DNA of 38,619 nt from Trachelipus rathkii (taxonomy: Eukaryota > Arthropoda > Malacostraca > Isopoda > Trachelipodidae): NCBI GenBank assembly GCA_015478945.1, contig JABUQX010078214.1, positions 1 through 38,619 of the forward strand. Reading direction: 5' to 3'. A program made the position numbers and the translations under genes. Of the stretch, positions 10,988 through 21,088 are shown in pieces; the stretch's first letter is position 1, and every line of letters begins with the position of its first letter. A model generated the notes under the pieces. The model had not been told where the DNA came from. It saw only the letters and a list, made by a program, of their open reading frames with translations, and searched no databases.

Positions 10988-11592
10988 GTGTTTCTTGTTT
11001 CTCTTTTTGCAGCATGTTCTTGGCTAGGATTTTTGTTAGTGAACAATCGACGGGGTTTATTTTCAGCGTTCTTTATTTAAGTGCAGTGTTTATTTTTATG
11101 CTTTAAATGATAATGGTGTTTTTTTTTTCTTTTTCTTTGTGTTGTAAGTATACTTAAGTGTATTATTTTTCTTGGGTTATTTAAGGAAAGACTTTAATTA
11201 AGGCTTTTAAGTTCAAAGTTATTTGATTAAGGTGTGATTAAGAACTACGATAGTAGGGAGGTCTTGCCCTCAAGAATAAACAGACAAATAGGTTTATATG
11301 GAAGAAGATTATTATTATAAAAAGGGATTGCTGTAATTAAGGTGAAGTTATGGATATTGTTATACTGTAAAAGAATTAATTATTATTTATATTGTGCAGG
11401 TTATGGGTAGGTTAATGCGATCGTGTTAGGTTGAAGTAGCTTATTCTTTACTTATATTTAATTATATTCATTATTTTAAAAAAAAATTATCACCTTAATT
11501 ATAAGAATTTACAAAGCCTTCAGCAGACATCTTTGATTCATTATAAGATGTTAGTTTATATATTTTTTGTAGAGAAGTTAGCTTATCTTTCA

Positions 11593-11708
<116 letters not shown>

Positions 11709-11964
11709 GATTTTTATGAAATATAATTTTCCTAAGTTTTGAATTTAAAAACTAACTATTAAAGATGATAAAAAAAATTGTTAGAAAGTCATATATTTAA
11801 CGCTACTGCATTGGTATATCGTCGGTACATTGCCAAAACCAGAATGTGCAAGCTTGCCCCTTTTTTTCATTTATGAACATCAGCAACAGTTCTGACCAAA
11901 GTTTTCAATATCGAAAGCACGAATGTGTTCGGAAAGTTATTACCCCTCCATACCATTTTGTTGC

Positions 11965-11966
<2 letters not shown>

Positions 11967-12040
<74 letters not shown>

Positions 12041-12041
12041 T
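11967..12041. repeat. (ATT)n microsatellite
   Basis: Pure ATT array of about 75 bp; it generates meaningless poly-Ile and poly-Tyr open frames. Confidence 0.97.
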
Positions 12042-12115
12042 GGTGAGTTTTTAATTTTAAATTCCCATGCCAGCTTTTAAACAATAAAACTACAAACTTA
12101 TACATTCGTTGAATA

Positions 12116-12505
12116 GTATAATAATCAATAATAGGGTAGTACTTCAATCCAATGATCTAATTTTCGGAACATTGTGTGTGTGTGTGTGTGCATGACGGGT
12201 GCGTGTACCTTTTCGCGGGAAAATTTTCCGCCAAAAAAATAAAACATGGAACAAAAAAAATATTAGGTATTTTCCTTCAAAATTTAGTACCACGAGAAAA
12301 TACTAAAAGTATTTATGGTTATAAAAATTTACTTTTGTTATATTCAATGTTATATTATATCGGTTTTACTTTTTGGCGGGAAATTTTGCCGCGAAAAGGT
12401 ATACGCACCCGCCATGCGCAAGCGCGCGCGCGCACACACACACAAAAATGGTCCAAAACTTATAGCATTGGATTAAAGTACTATAATTTTAATTATAAAT
12501 ATACT
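12116..12505. mobile_element. Palindromic foldback MITE with E2F-like motifs
   Basis: Two arms of about 130 bp (12116-12245 and 12368-12505) are imperfect inverted repeats: agtacttcaatccaatg, then a ttttcggaacat-like block, then (TG)n/(CA)n, then catg-cgggtgcgt, then a Cys-Gly rich ttttcgcgggaaaattttcc block. The centre is AT-rich. No coding capacity; non-autonomous DNA transposon structure. Each arm carries E2F-type sequence (TTTCGCGGGAAA at 12211; TTTTGGCGGGAAA near 12371). No clear target duplication was found. It lies 79 bp from the SNX25 linker exon. Confidence 0.75.
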
Positions 12506-12583
12506 ATGTTCGTGGTCTTGATATTGATCCAACGGTATCTATCTTATAAAACCAGAAGACATGGAAAAATAATTGATACTAAC

Positions 12584-12744
12584 AAGAAGCTTGTTGTTAA
12601 GTCTCTCCTGGAGATAAGCCAATTTGTTTCTTGCGTAAGTTGAATGGTCAGTAAGATGCAAAGAAACATCAACGCCACCTACGGCTTCAGAATCTAAAAT
12701 CCCACATCCTGCGCCTTCTGCAGTCTTATCCACACCAACACCCT
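12584..12744 (-). CDS. SNX25: SNX25 exon: linker into coiled coil
   Basis: A 161-nt exon, acceptor ttatatag, donor CTT|gttagt. With the single carried base it is exactly 54 codons, so the next exon starts in phase 0. It encodes a Gly/acidic linker (EGVGVDKTAEGAGCGILDSE) followed by a helical segment ending TYARNKLAYLQERLNNKLL, the beginning of the charged coiled-coil region between RGS and PX. The donor is not a perfect consensus, but it is the only GT that keeps frame and phase with the downstream exon. A palindromic MITE lies 79 bp downstream in the intron. Confidence 0.75.
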
Positions 12745-13068
12745 CTATATAAAACAATACAATTATCAAATTTACAAATTTAAATTGCGTTTCAAATTCT
12801 AAAAAAAAAAAAAATTCTACTTTAATTTATTTTAAGAATAAAAAAACGTTTTAAAATGTGTCAATCATCAGTAATAAAATAATAATAAAAAAATTAATCC
12901 CAGTATCGTCCTGTTTTAAAGAGTCCATCGGTATTTGCAAACAAAACCGGATTCTTGGGAAAAATTATTTATAGGAATAAAGAAAAAAAAATATTCCAAT
13001 ACTCCAAAATAGCAATACTAATTATTTTCACATGTTATACACGAAGAAAATAAACAATTCCTTTCATA
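12745..13068. other. SNX25 intron left of the hAT insertion
   Basis: AT-rich intronic sequence from the exon acceptor to the hAT target site. Nothing recognised apart from the branch and polypyrimidine region just upstream of the acceptor. Confidence 0.6.
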
Positions 13069-13076
13069 GACACAGG
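13069..13076. repeat. Target-site duplication, left copy
   Basis: gacacagg, identical to 19925-19932; 8 bp as expected for hAT insertion. Confidence 0.85.
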
Positions 13077-13686
13077 CAAGGCCATAGCCAGGGGGAGTGA
13101 GGTGGTTGAGGGGCTCTGAACCCCCTCCCCGAAATTATTTAAGCGATCAAAAAAAAAAATTATGGCTTACTTCTCTTAATGTTGATTTATAAGAATAATA
13201 AAAGTAATCAAAGCAAATTAAGAGTATACATTAATAGAAATGAAGAAACAATCGTAAATATGGTTCGTGAAGATATCTTAGGTTTAGTAGCTGTGGAAAG
13301 CATTAAAATAGAATCTCTACCTGAGACAATAGTACGGAGGTTGAAATAAAATGGGACTTTCTGATTGGAAAAAAGGATATGATGGTGCAGCAACAATATA
13401 GAAAAGTTTTAAAGATATTAAAGTTATCGAGAATATCCAACTGCATTTTAAGTTCATTACTGTTCTCAATTATTTGAAGTACAATACATTAAAAACTTTA
13501 TTTAACGCAGTGACCACAACTGGGAACTATTTTAGATCACCAAAGAAGTCAATTATCTTAATAGAAAACATTGAAAAGATTTTCCTAAAGATAAAATGAA
13601 CAAAAATAACATGAATATTCAAAGCAAGGTGGGTTACGATGGACTATTTAGAGAATCTTTTTATGGCAATTGTTGAAGCTATAGAG

Positions 13687-13964
13687 CAGCGATCTAAAAA
13701 CTTTTTTGATCGCGTACCCGTAAGACGAAAATAATTATAAGTTGTACCCCTATAGGCCTATAATATAATATAACATAATATAATATAATATAAATAATAT
13801 AATATAATATAATATAAGACACAGCTACCAATGAGAGAACCTCACACTCAAGTGGTACACAATCATACACTTGCAAGTGCTTATGAGCCTACTTCTTTGG
13901 CGTACCCCCAAGTATCACATTTGTGTACCCCCCAGGTACGCGTACCCCACTATGGAGACCACTG
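13687..13964. mobile_element. Small hAT MITE inside the hAT transposase
   Basis: A 278-bp element: left end CAGCGATCTAAAAAC and right end (reverse complement) CAGTGGTCTCCATAG, with tacccc-rich subterminal blocks on both sides (gcgtacccgtaa, gcgtaccccact). Probable 8-bp duplication ctatagag (13679-13686) versus ctaagagg (13965-13972), which align as the same site with one deleted base; ctatagag fits the nTnnnnAn preference of hAT insertion. The middle contains a (TATAA)n tract. Non-autonomous. Confidence 0.7.
13758..13817. repeat. (TATAA)n tract
   Basis: Pentanucleotide-like tataa repeats with two interruptions, inside the MITE. Confidence 0.9.
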
Positions 13965-14065
13965 CTAAGAGGAGCTTGAGATGTATTATCAAAATACTGA
14001 ACCTTCTTTAAATACGTTAAATTTTTTGAAGTCTGTAATCACGAGCGAATTTGTTTTAAGTTTAA

Positions 14066-14205
14066 TTGTTACGTGGCACAAACGGTAGAGCGTCGGAGTC
14101 GCATGGCAAAGGCGCGGGTTCGAATCCTAGTTCGATTCTAGTAGAAATACCTAGAAGTAACCCACAATGAAATAGAGCTATGCCCGTGAGGTGTGAACTT
14201 TTATA

Positions 14206-14257
<52 letters not shown>
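14066..14257 (+). mobile_element. tRNA-derived SINE
   Basis: Pol III internal promoter: A box TGGCACAAACGGT (14074-14086) and B box GGTTCGAATCC (14117-14127), spaced as in a tRNA. A tRNA-unrelated body follows (aatagagctatgcccgtgag, 14171-14190), ending in tgaacttttatata and a pure poly(A) of about 47 bp (14211-14257). The body end recurs at 25402-25465. It is inserted in the hAT transposase relic. Which tRNA gave rise to it cannot be told with confidence. Confidence 0.85.
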
Positions 14258-14259
<2 letters not shown>

Positions 14260-14872
14260 TAAACTTTGTTCTCCTTCTCTCTTTTAATATGTACTACATT
14301 GCAGTCTCCATCATATTGATGATTGTTTGAAAAGATTTTGGAGCAAACATCGCTGAAATTTTTGTAAGCATTTAGGAAGTTGCAACGTAACTTCTGCTTT
14401 CTGTAATGAGGGAATGAGAATGTCGCATGTCAGAATTATTGTAAAATGAAAAGGCATAAGACATTTGAAATTCCTTTTCTTCATGATTTTTCAAACCAGT
14501 TAAAGAGCAAGTTTGTGATCCATAGATCAATACTTATCAATCAACCTTAGTAAAGTCATTTCATCGATATCTATCAAAACTGTTACTCATTTTATAAATA
14601 AATTTGACATACACAACCTTGTTTCGATTATTAAGGACTTTAGTGTCTATCTCATTCTAAAAAGATGTTTTTATTCTGAAAAGACTAAAAACAGAAGAAG
14701 AAAGACTAACAGAATTGGCTTTAATTAATGATTGTTCATCATAGCTATACAATATATAAGGAGGAAGTTATTAATCTTTTGGCTGTTAAGAGAAGATTTT
14801 TTCTATGTACATAAAATAATCTTTTTTAATTTTGAAATTGCTATGAATGATAGACTATTTTAATTCCTTGTA

Positions 14873-15475
14873 TTTAAGTAAGGATATATGGGGTGTGCTA
14901 GGTGTGAGAAGAATTGATAAAATGAGGAATGAACTTATTAGAGAGTTGTGTGGTGTGAAGAAAGGGGTAAATGAGAGAATAAATAAAAGTATGTTGAGAT
15001 GGTTAGGTCATATGGAAAGGATGAATGATAGTCGGTTGGTTAAGCGGATGTATAGTGGCGAGTGTGTTGGGAACCGACCGGCTGGGAGACCGAAGAGAAA
15101 GTGGATTGAGTCTGTGAACAAATGTCTGAAGGAGAGAAATGTTGAAGTTTGCAGAGGCGTAAGAATAAGGGTCATTAATAGGAAGAGTGAAATGGCACGT
15201 CGTTTGTATGGGGCAATGGTTGTGGCCCCACCTGGGCCAAGGGATGAACCTACATTGTACAATTTTACCATAGTGATTGGTCCCGTCGCTCCCATGAAGC
15301 TCTAGGGTGGATTTTCTGACTGTTGACGAGTTCTCACTAATTAATGGTACATTTCCTTTCGACTTTTGTCAATGTTCTTCTACTGCTTTTCTTTTCCATG
15401 CATGACACGGCATCTTACCCCCAGTCTTGGGGCAAAGAGGAAGATAAAGAAAGAAAGAAAATAAAAAAAAAAATT
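14873..15475 (+). mobile_element. APE-type LINE, copy B, 3' fragment
   Basis: 5'-truncated insertion of the copy A/C/D family. An open frame of 152 codons (14847-15305) carries the intact C-terminal domain: VLGVRRIDKMRNELIREL, MLRWLGHMERMNDSRLVKRM, then GECVGNRPAGRPKRKWIES. This is the least decayed copy in the window, so probably the youngest. The 3' UTR follows (gaacctacattgtacaattt ... cagtcttggggcaaagagga) and runs directly into (TA)n. It interrupts the hAT element. Confidence 0.85.
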
Positions 15476-15479
15476 TTTA

Positions 15480-15482
<3 letters not shown>

Positions 15483-15517
<35 letters not shown>

Positions 15518-15531
15518 ATATATATATATAT

Positions 15532-15602
<71 letters not shown>
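15483..15602. repeat. (TA)n microsatellite
   Basis: About 120 bp of almost pure TA directly behind LINE copy B. Confidence 0.97.
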
Positions 15603-15605
<3 letters not shown>

Positions 15606-16600
15606 TAAGGTTACCATTTTCTACCAGTTAAAGAGTTTTTTTGTTTTTGTAAAATTTAGTAAGCCAAGTACCACAAGTTCGAAGAAAGTTCCTTTATACG
15701 TTAAAATGATTTAACGAAGGAAGAAAAAAAGTTTAATGTATAGTTGATAACATTAATGTATAATGAAAAACAAACAGGATTGCTGAACTTGATGTTTTCA
15801 TTTGAAGATACGAATTTTGAAAGTTGCTTCTAATTCCAAAAGATTGAATTAAACCGAATGAGACTAACGGAGCCTGAATTTAGAAAACAATCATATTCCA
15901 TTTCATTGATAAGTCCATAAGGCTGCGACCTCACTCTTGCGCTGATTGGGATGAAATACAAGAATTCTTAAGAACCAGATCAAGGGGTTAAAATACCTGC
16001 TAATCCCTGACGGACACCTTGCTATAATTCCTGTTACGACAAAAAACGCAAAAGAATATCCTACAAAAATCTAGAAGAGGCCCCAAAATCACATTTAATA
16101 GTGAAACCAATCCTGTCCCTCAAAAGATTGAGTGAGAAAAGTTGATAGAATTCTCCGTGGGTATGATAGAATTTGACAAGGAAAATAGATAGCAATTGAA
16201 ATGAAGCAATTGAGAGTATTGTGCAGATGTTTTTTAATGTTTAATCGGGGAGAGGAGGTGTGTTATTGTTTCTTTTTTTGTCATTTTAGTGCTTACCAAA
16301 TTCTGGATCACTGTTGGTCAGTACTATTGAAAAGGAGAACTTCCATTGGCAAAAATATATGTATTATTATGTAGGGATATTAAAGAAATTTTAAATAATT
16401 AAAAAGATTTTAATAGATAAAGTTTAAAGTTTTACACTGTAAAAAATGAAAGAAAAGAAGAAGGGAAAAACAAAAAGTGTTAGAGACACCTTATTGATGA
16501 GGTTTTAACTTGTTCTTTTTATATTTATCGTTTTAATCTTTCTATTGTTATTGTTATTATTTGGGGTGTTTCGGGTGAGCGAGGTGGTGGCCTTAGGTGT
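15603..16600. other. Unclassified interior of the hAT element
   Basis: About 1 kb between LINE copies B and E. A low-stop plus-strand stretch at 15925-16115 (CADWDEIQEFLRTRSRG) is not recognised. It may be the remains of the hAT transposase C-terminus or yet another insertion; no decisive motif. Confidence 0.4.
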
Positions 16601-19600
16601 TGGGAAGTGTCTAGGGTGGAGTCCCATAAAGCGTGAGCCTGAGTGAGTATATATATAGAAGAAGGGAAAAGATGGGGAGAGAGAGGTAATTAGGGTGGGA
16701 TGGAAACGTGAGAAGGGTAAACGAGGATTTGAAGAGGGAGCGAAGTGGGTTAAGTTGAAGAAAAAAGTTGAGATGTGCTAGGTTAACAGAAACTTAAGCT
16801 GAAGGAATAAGGAGATGACTTTGGAAAAACAAGGGTTATGAGTATCAGGTGGGGTGACGAGAGAGTGAGGCGAGAAAGGGGTGGAACTAGTCTAATGAGG
16901 AAAGAGGTGTGGAGAGTGTGGGTTAAGGTTGCTGCAGCCAGTTGAGTTCGAGGAAATGTGGGTAAAGTAAATTCGGGGGGGGGGAAATGTGGGTTTTAAT
17001 ATGCGCATATGCACCAGTGAAAATGGAGCGGGGAGGAGGAGAGAGAAAGATTCTGGGAGTGAGTTGAATGAGTGTTGGGAAATTTTTTGGGGTAAATGAT
17101 AATAATTTGTCTATTGGGAGATTGAATGCAGGAGTGGGAAGGGAGATGGGGTGGAAGAATATAGACCATTTGGGAGTAGGGGAGAGGAATGTTAAAGGAG
17201 AAAGTCTGTTAGAGTTGTGAGAGAAAAGAAAAAGAATGATAGTGGGAATACTTGGTAAAAAAAAGTAGAAAATCATAAGTATACATGGAGAGTGAGATTA
17301 ACGGAGGGAGGTATGGGGGGTACTGGATAGTATGCTGTGTTAAATGGAAGAGATAAGAGGCAGGAATTACTAGATGTAAATGTATTTAGAAGGGCGGAGG
17401 GGATACGGATCACTATATTGGTGTGCTAGATATAGCGGCTGGGAGGAGAGTGAACGGTTAGGGAAAGGGATAAAAAGAGGGAGAGTAGAAGTGATAAAGG
17501 GAAAAAATTTGAGGAGACAGGGGATATGATGTTAAGAAGGAGTTTAGGAAGGTATGGAGGATAGTGGAGGACGTGAGAGGACGGAATTTGGGGAGGTGGA
17601 GGGGGATAGAGATTTAAACGAAGTGGGGGCAGTATGTGACAGAGGCTAGAAGGTAGTGGAGAAAAAGGATGTGCCAAGCAGAAGGAAAGGGAGTGAAATG
17701 GTTGGAGGAGGAGTGAAGGAGTGGTGAAAGGAAAAAGGGATGCTTATTGAAATGTTGGAATAGAAGAGAAAGCTAAGGAGAAATATAAAGGGTTAGAGTG
17801 AAGCAAAGAGGGCGGTGGAGAGGACGAAGAGATAGAGCAAAGGATGAATGGTTTGTAGAAAAGTGAACGGAAAAATTTGAATCGGAGCAAGAATGTTCTG
17901 CTATAAGTAAATAAAAAGGAAGAGGAAGGAAGGGGTTGGGGGAGGAGGATTAAGCGGAGAGATGAGGGATATAGGTAGATGGGAGGAATAGAGGTGAGAA
18001 GAGAGTGGGTGGCAGATTATATCTTGGTGGGATTAACTTAATAAAGAAGTGGTGGGGGAGTGGACGGAAGAGTTGGTGCAGAGTGAGGGGTGGGGATAAT
18101 TGGAGAGGGAGGGGAGAGAATGAAATACAAATGGAGGAATAAAAGACGTTTTGAGAAAAGGAAAGAAGAAGGAAGTCCGACGGTCTGAGGATGGTGTGAG
18201 AATGGAATGTTGCAGAAGGGAGGTATACGGGTGAGAATGGCTGTATAGGTTATTATAATATAGGTTGGAGAGTGGTGAGGTGAGCCACAAGAGATTGTGA
18301 GAGATGATTGTTTGTTCGCCCGGTGACTGAATAAGGGAAAGGAGTAGGATGGAATGTGGGAATTATAGAGGGATATGTCTTTTAAGTGTTATATTATACT
18401 AAGTAGTGTGTAGAATTACTGATTGAAGAGAGTGAGAGGTTTAAACGGAGGGGAAATGGGTGCAAGAACAAGGAGTTAGTGTAGGAAGGGAAGAGGGTGT
18501 GTGGACAAGTGTTTACACTAAAGATGCTGTGGAGAAAAGTTATAAGAGAAAGGGAAAATGTATGGGTGGTTTTTTAATTTAGAGAAAGATATGAATTAGA
18601 GTGAAGAGGGAGTGAATGTGAGAGTATGAGGAAAATGGATGGGGTGAAATTAGGTAAAAGGTATTAGGGCCTTTAAGGAATAGTAAATGATGGGTGAGAG
18701 TGTTAGGAGGGAGCAGTGCACGATGTTTGGTGTGAGAGGATTGACAGGGGTGTAAAGTCGCCGTGGACTTATTCAGATTATGTTTATGAAGTGTTGCAGA
18801 GGATATGTAAGGAAGGAGGTGAGAGGGTGGAATTGATGGAATTGGATGATAAAGGAAAGTGAACATGATACTGTTTGCGGACGATAATCTGCCTTAGTGG
18901 CGAAGAACGCGGAAGAGCTGAGGTATTTGGTGAGGAGTTGAGAGAGTGTGTGGACAAAAGGGCTTAAAAATTAAATCTGTATTTATAAAGTGTTAGTTTT
19001 GAGGAGGAGGAAAGAGAGGAGGGGAGAGGAGAGATAGGGTGATAGTATTGGAAGAAGTATAAGATTTTAGAGAAAGGAGGGTTGGATTTGGGTAAGGGGG
19101 AGGGATGAAGGAGATAGAACATAGATTAGGAGAAGAATGAGAGCTTTGAGTGGTCTTTTAGGGAATTATGGAAAGGGGGATTTATCACAGAAAGTTAAGA
19201 ATAGTATGTGAAAAAAATTGACGTTACCAAGCGTGTGTATGGTGTGAAAGTGGGTGAACTGCCAGTCCAGAAGAAAGTGAAGTATTTTGAAGAGACAGGG
19301 TTTGAGAGCGGTTTGTGTGGTTAGCAGATAGGAAGGAGGAGAAATAGGGTGGTGAGGAGAGATGTGATTGGAGGAATGTTTGTGGGAAGAGCGGAGAAGG
19401 AATGTTAAGATGGTTGGCATCTAGTGAAAATGGAGGAACAGAGAGTGGTTAGAGGAGTTTTTGGAGGCGGAGGGGATAGGAAGGAGAGTGGAAGGGGGAG
19501 ACCAAGAAGAGTGATGAGATGGAATAAAGAGATTGCTGAGGAGATAGGGATGAGGAGGAAAAGGAGGGGTGGTGCTAGTAGGATGTAGTGGGTGGAGACA

Positions 19601-19690
19601 GGTGGTGAGGACGAGATGAGGGGAAAGTGAATGCAGAGAGGCTTTACGTTACCACTTACCCCGCATCAAGCAGGGAAAAAGTGTAGGCAA
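16601..19690 (+). mobile_element. APE-type LINE, copy E, divergent and very purine-rich
   Basis: Full-length-like, decayed element of another subfamily. Endonuclease: WDGNVRRVNEDLKRERSGLS (16695-16760), GRLNAGVGREMGWKN then LGVGERNVKGESLLEL (17115-17220). RT: CGNYRGICLLSV (18350-18385), LFADD then AKNAEELRYL in the next frame (18870-18930). C-terminus: a GRAEKEC / KMEEQRVV block and GRGRPRRVMRWNKEIAEE (19385-19545). The sense strand is extremely G+A rich with little C, which leaves the minus strand free of stops and creates spurious antisense open frames. It ends at accccgcatcaagcaggg and is followed by AT-rich tails. Confidence 0.75.
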
Positions 19691-19880
19691 ATAGAATAAT
19701 AAATAAATAAAAATTATAATATATATATTATATATAGTAAAATATATTAATTATATATATATATATATATATAAATATATAATAGAGGGCGATTAATTAG
19801 TAAGTACATTTTGTAGATAAAGATGATAGCTCTTGTAACTAGTAAATTTCAGTAGGATAAATATATATATATATAGTATC
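19691..19880. repeat. TA-rich microsatellites behind LINE copy E
   Basis: (TA)n blocks at about 19720-19790 and 19858-19877 with a 70-bp unique spacer, between the LINE 3' end and the hAT right end. Confidence 0.9.
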
Positions 19881-19924
19881 CACCCCCACCACACCCCCGA
19901 AAAAAAATTCTGGCTACGGCCCTG

Positions 19925-19932
19925 GACACAGG
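19925..19932. repeat. Target-site duplication, right copy
   Basis: gacacagg, directly outside the right inverted terminal end, identical to the left copy. Confidence 0.85.
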
Positions 19933-20167
19933 GATATGAAAGTTTGCTCTTTACTGGCAACAATTTCTTTTAAAAGTAATCTTTGATAGCAGTTAGACCT
20001 CACAACAATGGAAATCAAACAAACCACCAACATGATCCTATGCTGAAAATTTTTCATGAGAAAAAATATAATTTTAAAGGAGCTGTCCTTATCTGAATCA
20101 GCAAAACCAGAATAACAAAAATGGGGACAACATCAGTAAATATTAGCAAGTGAACATAAGGGGGAAA

Positions 20168-20252
20168 GACCTGCAACAACCACTGATACAACCATCCAAT
20201 GCCTCCAACTGACCTGCAACAACACTGATACCACCATCCACTGCCTCCAACT
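20168..20252. repeat. 43-bp tandem duplication
   Basis: gacctgcaacaaccactgat... ending gcctccaact is repeated at 20211-20252 with few differences. Confidence 0.85.
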
Positions 20253-20320
20253 AACTGAAAATGGAGTTATGCCTATACTTTGAACATATTAAACTTTCTA
20301 AGATCTCTAAGCAGAGAACT

Positions 20321-20683
20321 CTAGAAAGGAGGATAAAAGCTAAAGAAGTTGAAACAAAGTGAGCAAACTAATAGATGGGTTATGCATCGAGTCTTAGTCA
20401 AAGGTAATGAATTAATACAACTATTAGAAGAAAATTTCTTAGAATAAAGTTTTACAAAAGCACTAGATGTGTCTCGACCAACAAAATATTCGTGCACCCT
20501 TTTCTGGAAAGGATGAATGATTTTGGGGGGATTGTAAATGTAATCTAGGGACTGTGAAGCAAAAGAGATCTGAAGCACTAAATAAAATGATAAAATGTCT
20601 CTAGTTTGATCCAAAGAAATATTTTTATTAAACCCTAATATAAAAGAACTATATGTGAAACCAATTTGAGATAGTTCACCCAT
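20321..20683 (-). CDS. Uncharacterised 120-codon open frame
   Basis: An uninterrupted minus-strand frame in an otherwise stop-rich intron, starting MGELSQIGFTYSSFILGF and including RVHEYFVGRDTSSAFVKLYS, ending FFSFYPPF. Composition looks like real protein rather than low complexity (mixed charges, one Cys-poor body). I do not recognise it. It has the same strand as SNX25 and lies 406 bp downstream of the RGS exon. It could be a fragment of an unknown mobile element, an alternative exon, or chance. Confidence 0.2.
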   Translation of the reverse strand: MGELSQIGFTYSSFILGFNKNISLDQTRDILSFYLVLQISFASQSLDYIYNPPKIIHPFQKRVHEYFVGRDTSSAFVKLYSKKFSSNSCINSLPLTKTRCITHLLVCSLCFNFFSFYPPF

Positions 20684-21088
20684 AGAAATAAAATGTAACT
20701 ACAAAGAAACATTTGACACTACGGTAACTGCTGCTTATTGAACTCTGAGGCTAAGTTACTACAAAGAAACATTTGATACTACGGCCCATGTATTGCTTCC
20801 CTGGTTGATCTCCGTTTCTGCAGCTTTCTGCTGGTTGCCAGCTAACTTTAAATGGTAAATCCTTCATTCACAAGACTCTTAAGAATAAGGCGAAGGGGTA
20901 TCCATTTCTTTCCAATCAAAGCTGAAACCCTTTTCATTTCAAAACTGGATGAGAGGCTGAGTGAATTTTGGAGATTAAGCGAAACTCTATTGTCAGTTGA
21001 ATACAGTCACAATGGATTACCAGGCGATACCAAAACCGTCTCTTCTAGAGATCCCGCTAAGTCACTAAATACATGAATAAATACTTAC

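Larger units (their letters stand above)
13255..14730 (+). pseudogene. hAT transposase, decayed and interrupted
   Basis: First part: VREDILGLVAVESIKIESL then PETIVRRL (13267-13346), then in another frame KGYDGAATI (13372-13399) and HFKFITVLNYLKYNTLKTLF with FRSPKKSIILI (13445-13570). These match the catalytic-core wording of hAT transposases of the ZMYM1/P52rIPK-like type (E-x-L-G-F-V..., GYDGAA, and the later NFF-type block). A second part after two insertions reads FEIPFLHDFSNQLKSKFVIH (14468-14530), corresponding to the FRISIFIPFLDxFIxQLxxRF block. The C-terminal dimerisation domain is not seen. Stops, frameshifts, a MITE (13687-13964) and a SINE (about 14066-14257) make it inactive. Confidence 0.7.
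13077..19924. mobile_element. 6.85-kb hAT-type DNA transposon with nested insertions
   Basis: The left end CAAGGCCATAGCCAG (13077-13091) and the inverted right end (19910-19924, reverse complement CAGGGCCGTAGCCAG) agree at 13 of 15 positions. Both are followed inward by C/G-run subterminal sequence (ccccctccccgaaa and its counterpart cacacccccgaaaaa). The element is bracketed by an exact 8-bp direct duplication, gacacagg, at 13069-13076 and 19925-19932. Eight-base duplications and CAGGG ends are hallmarks of the hAT superfamily, and a decayed hAT transposase lies inside on the plus strand. The interior also holds a hAT MITE, a SINE and two LINE copies, so most of the length is later insertion. 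It sits in the 8.3-kb SNX25 intron. Confidence 0.85.
19933..21088. other. SNX25 intron between hAT element and RGS exon
   Basis: Contains a 43-bp tandem duplication (20168-20252), a 27-bp direct repeat (20701-20727 and 20761-20787, one mismatch) and a 120-codon minus-strand open frame listed separately. The rest has no recognised content. Confidence 0.5.

Noticed and set aside
11846..12147. Poly-Ile open frames on both strands
   Set aside because: Translations of the (ATT)n array.
12176..12643. 155-codon plus-strand open frame
   Set aside because: It crosses the palindromic MITE (TG repeat to CA repeat) and runs antisense through the SNX25 linker exon; the composition follows the repeats.
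14074..14140. A functional tRNA gene
   Set aside because: A and B boxes are present, but a clean cloverleaf and acceptor stem could not be drawn, and the body plus poly(A) tail identify a SINE.
16923..19420. Five minus-strand open frames of 83-117 codons
   Set aside because: They are antisense to LINE copy E. The sense strand is very G+A rich, so the complement lacks stop codons; the products are Ser/Pro/Leu/His-rich with no domain.
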